Source: Virgifigura sp964551315 (GTDB lineage Bacteria > Pseudomonadota > Alphaproteobacteria > Dongiales > Dongiaceae). Taken from it: a stretch of 64,000 nucleotides of DNA. The translations under genes and the position numbers were made by a program. Position 1 is the first letter of the stretch; each line of letters starts with the position of its first letter. The DNA lies in NCBI GenBank assembly GCA_964551315.1, contig CAZKCM010000021.1, positions 1-64,000 of the forward strand, given 5' to 3'. Positions 58,950 through 64,000 of the stretch are shown here, one piece after another. The notes below the pieces were generated by a model. That model had not been told where the DNA came from and ran no database searches. It worked only from the letters and a program-made list of their open reading frames with translations.

Positions 58950-60965
58950 TCAGTTCTGGCTATCGCGGGACAGGTCGAGATGGCCCCGCTCGTCAACGGT
59001 GAGCCGCCAGCCCCGCGGCAGGAACGTTGTCGCGGTCGGCTCCGAAATCACGCAGGGCCCCTCCAGTTCGTGTCCGGCCCCAAGCCCGGCGCGGTCGAGG
59101 AACCGGCACTCCTCCGCCCCAGGCAGGCCCGTGGACTGCACGATGCCAGCCGGCTCTCCCTCGCCCTTATGGATCGCCGGAAGCTCCGGCAGTTCGACTA
59201 CGGCAAACGCGGTCAACCGCAAATTGACCAGTTCGATTTCGGCGTTCTTCTCGGCGTAACCGAATTTCGCAGCGTGCTGCGCATGAAAACGCCGGATCAG
59301 ACTGTCCTTCCGAACCCGGGCGATATCCGGCAGCGGCACGAGGAGCTCCGATGCCTGCCCGACATACCGGAGATCAGCCCAACATTCCCATCTGATCGGC
59401 CGCCCGGCGGCAATGGCCGTCATCTCCGGCTCAGCCGCGTTTCGCATGTCCCGAAGCTCCTGCCGAATCTCGGCGTCGGAGAGCGCGGACACGCGCGCCG
59501 GCCGCGCGCGCAAATAGTCACGCCGCAAGTTGGCCGAGAGGAGACCGAGCGCAGAGAACGCGCCAGGGAAGCGCGGAACGACCACGCGGGCAATGCCGAT
59601 TTCTTCGGCCACGCTGCAGGCGTGCAGTGGGCCGGCACCGCCGAACGCGACCAAAGCGAAGTCCCTCGGGTCATGACCTTCGCGCACGGAGACCAGCCGG
59701 ACCGCGTTGGCCATCTTGACGTTGGCGAGCTTCAGGGTCTTGGCCGCAACGCCCTCGGGCGTATCGCCGAGCGCCTGCGCGAGCGGCGTGAAAGCCTGCC
59801 GCGCCGCCGCCGGACTCAACCGCATCTCGCCTCCGAAGAAATTCTGCTCGCGCAGCAGGCCGAGCAGGCACAGGGCATCGGTAACCGTCGGCTCCGTGCC
59901 ACCGCGGCCATAGCAAGCCGGCCCGGGCTGCGCCCCTGCGCTCTGCGGGCCGACCTTCAAGAGGCCGGCCGCATCCGTCGATGCGATCGACCCACCCCCG
60001 GCGCTCACCGTCTCGATCGAGAACATCGGAAGCGTGATCGGCAACCCATCGATCTGGGAGCTTGTCGAAACGACCGCCTCCTGACCGGCGATGACGCAGA
60101 CGTCCGTGCTCGTCCCTCCCATATCGAAGGAGATAACGTTGCTGAGCCCCTTGTCGCGTGCCAGTCTCTGCGTCGCGAGGACACCGCCGGCCGGGCCGGA
60201 CAGACAGGTCGTCGCCGCGTATCGCCCGGTGACGTTCAACGGAAGAACGCCGCCATTCGACCCCATGACGAAGATGCTGCCGCCAAAGCCCCGGGCCTCG
60301 AATCGCTCGGCGAAACGATCGAGGTAGTTCGCCACCTTCGGACCGACATAGCTGGAGATGGTCGTCGTGCTCGTCCGCTCGTACTCGCGGAAGTGCGGCG
60401 CGATCGCGCTGGATCGTGTGATATAGCAGTCGGGCAGCATCTGGCTGAGCTGACGCTCGGCCTCGATCTCGTGCGCGGGATTCGCATATGCGTTGATGAA
60501 ACTGATGGCGACGGCCTCGACCCCGAGGTCGGATAGGCTGGCCGCGATCGCCCGCAGCCCGTCGAGGTCGATCGGCCGCACGACGGTTCCGTCGGCGCGG
60601 ATCCGCTCGTCAACCTCGAACCGCAGGGCGCGAGGGACCAGGGACGTCACCTTGCGCACATAAAGGTCCCAGATGTTCCGGCGCTCCTGGCGCTGCAGCT
60701 CGAGAACGTCCCGGAACCCCCGCGTGGTGACGAGCGCGATCTTGGCTCCCCGCCGCTCGAGGAGCGCGTTGGTTGCCACGGTGGTTCCGTGAATGATCGA
60801 GCGCGCCGCGGACATCGGCACATTGAGGCGCGCCGCCGCCTCCGCGGCGCCGACCGATTGATCCGCACCGCTCGTCAGGCCCTTCGTGACCTGAATCCGA
60901 CCGTCCTGACCGATCATCACGACGTCGGTGAACGTTCCCCCGACGTCGATACCGATGTCATACAT
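58950..60965 (-). CDS. hyuA: Hydantoinase/oxoprolinase family protein, subunit A (HyuA)
   Basis: 671 residues, normal length. N-terminal ATPase part DIGIDVGGTFTDVVMIG, IIHGTTVATNALLERRGAKIALVTTRGFRD, VISFDMGGTSTDVCVIAG and AFGGAGPLHACSVAEEIG. The family hydrolyses cyclic amides such as 5-oxoproline or N-methylhydantoin with ATP. 30 bp after the HyuB gene and 8 bp before the racemase gene. Confidence 0.93.
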   Translation of the reverse strand: MYDIGIDVGGTFTDVVMIGQDGRIQVTKGLTSGADQSVGAAEAAARLNVPMSAARSIIHGTTVATNALLERRGAKIALVTTRGFRDVLELQRQERRNIWDLYVRKVTSLVPRALRFEVDERIRADGTVVRPIDLDGLRAIAASLSDLGVEAVAISFINAYANPAHEIEAERQLSQMLPDCYITRSSAIAPHFREYERTSTTTISSYVGPKVANYLDRFAERFEARGFGGSIFVMGSNGGVLPLNVTGRYAATTCLSGPAGGVLATQRLARDKGLSNVISFDMGGTSTDVCVIAGQEAVVSTSSQIDGLPITLPMFSIETVSAGGGSIASTDAAGLLKVGPQSAGAQPGPACYGRGGTEPTVTDALCLLGLLREQNFFGGEMRLSPAAARQAFTPLAQALGDTPEGVAAKTLKLANVKMANAVRLVSVREGHDPRDFALVAFGGAGPLHACSVAEEIGIARVVVPRFPGAFSALGLLSANLRRDYLRARPARVSALSDAEIRQELRDMRNAAEPEMTAIAAGRPIRWECWADLRYVGQASELLVPLPDIARVRKDSLIRRFHAQHAAKFGYAEKNAEIELVNLRLTAFAVVELPELPAIHKGEGEPAGIVQSTGLPGAEECRFLDRAGLGAGHELEGPCVISEPTATTFLPRGWRLTVDERGHLDLSRDSQN

Positions 60966-60995
60966 TTTCTGATCTCCACTCGACTTTCGGCGAGC

Positions 60996-62675
60996 TCATG
61001 CGTCCAGATCGGCCGCCTGCGGATAAGCCCGCCGCGCCGCGTCCAAGGTCACTTTGCCCTCCGCCAAATCGGCGCGGATCAATCCGAGCGGACGATCGGC
61101 GGCGTTCCCGAAGCCGCCGCCCCCACCCGCGACGACGCGCACCAAGTCGCCGCGGCGCAACACATATCGGGTCTTTGAGCGTAAGCTGATCTCCCGGCCA
61201 TCCCGCAGGATCGAGAAGGCCCCGGTGGTTCCGGGCTGCCCGCCGGCCGCGCCCGGTGGCGGGAAGCGATGCCGGTCGGCATAGCCGAAGAACTCCACCC
61301 CGTCCTCGAGGATCTCATACTCGCGGACCGAGCCGAGCCCGCCGCGGTGCCGGCCGGCCCCGCCGGTGTCGGGCAGCAGCTCGTAGCGGCGAAGCATGAC
61401 GAAGGGGTGGTCGAGCTCGAGCGCCTCCGCCGGCGTGATCCGACAGTTGGAGAGCGGCGCGTCCAGCATGTCGGCGCCGTCACCAGCCGGATTGCCACCC
61501 CATCCGCCGCCGATGTCCTCGATGAAGATGCTGAAGTCTGCCCCCTTCTGTTGTGTCAGCCCGACGGTCGTATTGACGTGGAAGCCGAGGCCGGCGACGC
61601 GTTCGGGCATCGCCTGCTGCAGGGCGAGAAGTATGGCGTCGAACACGCGGTAGGCGCCGCACATCCGGGCCCGCACCGCCGCCGGCGGCGCGGGATTGAC
61701 GATCGATCCGTAGGGTGCCGTGACGCTGATCGGGCGGTAGCAGCCGTCATTCGCCGGAATGGTCTCGCCGCCGGCCGTCAGAGCCATCTTGATGGCGCTG
61801 AACGCGCTCGAGCAGGTCGAGCCGAACGGAACGTTGAGGAACTCATCGACCTGCGGCGCGGAGCCGCTGAGATCCACGTCGATCGCATCCTCGTGGATGG
61901 TGACCGCAACCCGGATCGGCAGCGGCTCGTCAGCGGTGACCGAGTCATCGATCCAATCCTCGGCGGTGTAGCGCCCGGGCGGCACGGCGCGGATGGCGGC
62001 ACGCATCAGGCGCTCGGAATGGTTCATCGCCTCGGCCATATAAGCGGTCACCGTATCGACCCCGTAGCGAGCGACCAGCTCAAGCATCCGTTGGCGTCCG
62101 ACCTCGTTGGCGGCAAGCTGCGCCTGCAGGTCGCCCCAAGTCGTCGCCGGCGCACGAAAGTTGCTGTGGACGATGTCGTAGAAAACCCCGCCTCTGCGAA
62201 AATCCCGTCGTCGGTTGAGCTTCATCGCGGTGAAGCGCAGCCCCTCCTCGTAGAACTCGCGCGCGTCGAGCGTGAGCCCTGCGGCCCCGCCGCCGATATC
62301 CACGTGGTGCGCGATGCTGCCGGCGAAACCGATCAGGCGATCCCGGTGGAAGATCGGCGAGAAGATCGTGATGTCCTGCAGATGCTGGCCGCCGATATAC
62401 GGGTCATTGGTGACGAAGACCTCGTTCGGGCCGATCCTGCCACCGAACTTCTCCAGGCAGGCGCGCATCGGCAACGACAGCGAGCTCATCTGCACCGGAA
62501 TATGCTCTGCCTCCGCGACGATCCGTCCTTCCGCATCGAGCAGCGCGCAGGAGCAGTCGCGCGCTTCCCGGATGATCGTCGACCGGGCCGTAAGGAGGAG
62601 GTTCACGCCCATTTCCTCGCTGATCGCGTGGAATGCGCTCATCAGTACGTTCAGGGTGACCGGATCGAAGTTCAC
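60996..62675 (-). CDS. hyuB: Hydantoinase/oxoprolinase family protein, subunit B (HyuB)
   Basis: 559 residues. The start DPVTLNVLMSAFHAISEEMGVNLLLTARS is the family signature, followed by FVTNDPYIGGQHLQDI and HHVDIGGGAAG. It forms the ATP-dependent amide hydrolase with HyuA. Its ATG overlaps the stop codon of the ABC ATPase gene (ATGA). Confidence 0.93.
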   Translation of the reverse strand: MNFDPVTLNVLMSAFHAISEEMGVNLLLTARSTIIREARDCSCALLDAEGRIVAEAEHIPVQMSSLSLPMRACLEKFGGRIGPNEVFVTNDPYIGGQHLQDITIFSPIFHRDRLIGFAGSIAHHVDIGGGAAGLTLDAREFYEEGLRFTAMKLNRRRDFRRGGVFYDIVHSNFRAPATTWGDLQAQLAANEVGRQRMLELVARYGVDTVTAYMAEAMNHSERLMRAAIRAVPPGRYTAEDWIDDSVTADEPLPIRVAVTIHEDAIDVDLSGSAPQVDEFLNVPFGSTCSSAFSAIKMALTAGGETIPANDGCYRPISVTAPYGSIVNPAPPAAVRARMCGAYRVFDAILLALQQAMPERVAGLGFHVNTTVGLTQQKGADFSIFIEDIGGGWGGNPAGDGADMLDAPLSNCRITPAEALELDHPFVMLRRYELLPDTGGAGRHRGGLGSVREYEILEDGVEFFGYADRHRFPPPGAAGGQPGTTGAFSILRDGREISLRSKTRYVLRRGDLVRVVAGGGGGFGNAADRPLGLIRADLAEGKVTLDAARRAYPQAADLDA

Positions 62676-63502
62676 GCGGAAAGCTCCTTCAGGGCGATTT
62701 CCCGTTCGAGCAGGCGCTGCAGGAACGCCTGCGTCCGTTTGTGCTGCGGGTTGGTGAAGATATCCTTGGGCGAACCGACCTCGACGATCTGCCCTCCGTC
62801 CATGACGACGATGCGGTCGGCAACCTCATGCGCAAAGCCCATCTCGTGGGTCACGACAATCTTGGTCACGCCGTCGCGCGCCAGGCGCTTCATGACCTTC
62901 AGGACCTCGCCGACAAGCTCCGGGTCAAGCGCGGACGTCGGCTCGTCGAAGAGCAGAATCTCAGGCTTGAGCGCGAGCGCTCGGGCGATCGCGACCCGCT
63001 GCTGCTGCCCGCCCGAAAGCTGCGCCGGATAGGCGCCGGCCTTGTCGGCCAGACCGACCTGTTCCAGAAGCCGAAGGCCCCGCTCGTTGGCGCTGTCGCG
63101 CGATTCGCCCTGCACCTTGATCGGACCGACGGTGACGTTTCCGAGAACGGTCAGGTGCGGAAAGAGATTGAAGCGCTGGAAGACCATGGCCGTCTTGCGC
63201 CTGGCCTTGAGCGCGGCGCGATCGATGGTCCGGTGATCCGGCACGCGCCCGCCGGGCGGGATGTCGAGAATGGTCTCGCCGCCGATATCAATGCGGCCCG
63301 AGGTCGGCACCTCCAGCAGGTTGATGCTCCTGAGGAGCGAGCTCTTGCCGGATCCGCTCGGCCCGATGATGACCAGAACCTCGCCGCGGCGCACATCGAG
63401 GTCGACGTCGAGCAGCGCGTCGAGGGTGCCGAAGCGCTTGCAGATGCGCCTGAGCGACACGATCGGTCGCTCTCCTGCGCTATTGATAGCGGCTGAAACC
63501 AC
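62672..63502 (-). CDS. Polar amino acid ABC transporter ATP-binding protein
   Basis: 276 residues from a GTG at 63502, preceded by AAAGGA; the frame extends to a TTG at 63520. GlnQ/HisP type: Walker A GPSGSGKSSLLRSIN, signature LSGGQQQRVAIARALAL, Walker B EILLFDEPTSALDPE, H-loop VVTHEMGFAHEVAD. Its 5' end overlaps the permease gene by about 23 bp. Importer for the substrate of the hydantoinase operon. Confidence 0.9.
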   Translation of the reverse strand: MVSAAINSAGERPIVSLRRICKRFGTLDALLDVDLDVRRGEVLVIIGPSGSGKSSLLRSINLLEVPTSGRIDIGGETILDIPPGGRVPDHRTIDRAALKARRKTAMVFQRFNLFPHLTVLGNVTVGPIKVQGESRDSANERGLRLLEQVGLADKAGAYPAQLSGGQQQRVAIARALALKPEILLFDEPTSALDPELVGEVLKVMKRLARDGVTKIVVTHEMGFAHEVADRIVVMDGGQIVEVGSPKDIFTNPQHKRTQAFLQRLLEREIALKELSA

Positions 63503-64000
63503 GCGACGTCCTTTCCTCAAGCCGTCGGATCAGCAGCGATATCGGATAGCTGAGAGCCAGGTAGATGGCGGCCACCATCAGATAGATGTCCATGGCGCGG
63601 AACGTGATGGCGACGCGCAGTTGACCGGCTCGCAGCAGTTCATTGACGGAGATGGTCGCCGTCAAAGCCGAATCCTTAAGCATCGAGATGAAATAGTTGC
63701 CAACCGGCGGGAGGATGGTCCGAACGGCCTGAGGCAGGATGATCTCGCGTAGGACCGCCCCCCGCCCCATGCCGATGGACGCTGCGGCTTCCCACTGCCC
63801 GCGATCGATTGACAGGATCCCGGCGCGGTAGACCTCGGACAGGTAGGCCCCATAATGGATTCCAAGGGTGAGGAACCCCGCCATGAAGGGATCCAGCCTC
63901 ACGCCGTAGCTCGGCAGCCCGTAGTAGACGATGAACAGCTGAACGAGCAGCGGCGTCCCCCGGATCACCTCCACATATATGGTCGCCAGCAGCCGCGGCA
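63480..64000 (-). CDS. Polar amino acid ABC transporter permease (5' end outside window)
   Basis: The minus-strand frame is open to the window edge, so the N-terminus lies beyond 64000. Visible: IRGTPLLVQLFIVYYGLP, GIHYGAYLSEVYRAGI, EAA loop GQWEAAASIGMGRGAVLREI and ILPQAVRTILPPVGNYFISML. HisM/GlnP type with several membrane segments. It partners with the ATPase gene downstream. Confidence 0.9.
   Translation of the reverse strand, partial: PRLLATIYVEVIRGTPLLVQLFIVYYGLPSYGVRLDPFMAGFLTLGIHYGAYLSEVYRAGILSIDRGQWEAAASIGMGRGAVLREIILPQAVRTILPPVGNYFISMLKDSALTATISVNELLRAGQLRVAITFRAMDIYLMVAAIYLALSYPISLLIRRLEERTSRGFSRYQ

Noticed and set aside
1..64000. tRNA, rRNA, CRISPR or prophage elements
   Set aside because: Looked for and not seen; short repeats found are two-copy tandem duplications, not spaced arrays.

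Overview
This is a 64 kb window of GC-rich chromosomal DNA with dense bacterial gene packing, many ATGA or short-spacer couplings, and one 100-N scaffold gap at 47693-47792. Gene content points to an alphaproteobacterium: a Sinorhizobium-type ehu/eut ectoine cluster, a cysG-DUF2849-cysH group, YoaK, DUF2243 and SUOX-like/histidine kinase pairs, and Tat-type binding proteins. The exact order is an inference. I see no tRNA, rRNA, CRISPR array, prophage or intact insertion sequence.

Layout. 1-5.8 kb: the start of a Tat-exported ABC binding protein, an RNase Z-like hydrolase, a zinc alcohol dehydrogenase, an SRPBCC protein, a Mut7-C RNase-fold protein and small membrane proteins (DUF3309, DUF4383, DUF2231). 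5.8-10.9 kb: a membrane histidine kinase coupled to a periplasmic molybdopterin-domain protein, an 817 bp non-coding region, a coupled nucleotidyltransferase/phosphoesterase pair and a SAM hydroxide adenosyltransferase. 10.9-21.5 kb: housekeeping and stress genes (YqaA, OsmC, cold-shock protein, YoaK), sulfur assimilation (cysG-DUF2849-cysH, with no sulfite reductase gene between them), two zinc metalloproteases, and a sorbosone-dehydrogenase/cytochrome c pair.

21.6-35.1 kb is the best-defined system, a complete ectoine/hydroxyectoine regulon. On the minus strand are enuR (MocR-type regulator), then ehuABCD (ABC importer), eutABC, doeA and doeB. Divergent from enuR run doeX (Lrp/AsnC regulator), doeC and doeD. 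Together they import ectoines, convert hydroxyectoine to ectoine, open and deacetylate the ring to diaminobutyrate, then transaminate and oxidise to aspartate. A TGACAATC octamer occurs in both control regions.

35.1-44.6 kb is mixed: remnants of a UDP-glucuronate decarboxylase-like gene and possibly an FGE-sulfatase-like gene, DUF2243, a MaoC-type hydratase, an MDR oxidoreductase, a membrane protein, two DUF4398-type lipoproteins (one with OmpA), a luciferase-like oxidoreductase, a ketopantoate-reductase-like protein and a FRG-domain protein.

44.6-55.4 kb is a catabolic cluster of unassigned substrate: acyl-CoA synthetase (NDP-forming), dienoyl-CoA-reductase-like SDR, TetR regulator (3' end lost in the gap), acyl-CoA dehydrogenase, two enoyl-CoA hydratases (one very CaiD-like) and a polyamine-type ABC importer. 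Two TetR-like palindromes containing TTGGACG lie upstream of its two leading genes. I infer a pathway for a betaine- or carnitine-like acid.

56-64 kb is a tightly packed operon: PLP-dependent D-cysteine desulfhydrase/ACC-deaminase family, M20 peptidase, Asp/Glu-racemase family, hydantoinase/oxoprolinase HyuA and HyuB, and a polar amino acid ABC importer running off the window end. Several intergenic regions carry perfect or near-perfect 14-20 bp two-copy tandem duplications.
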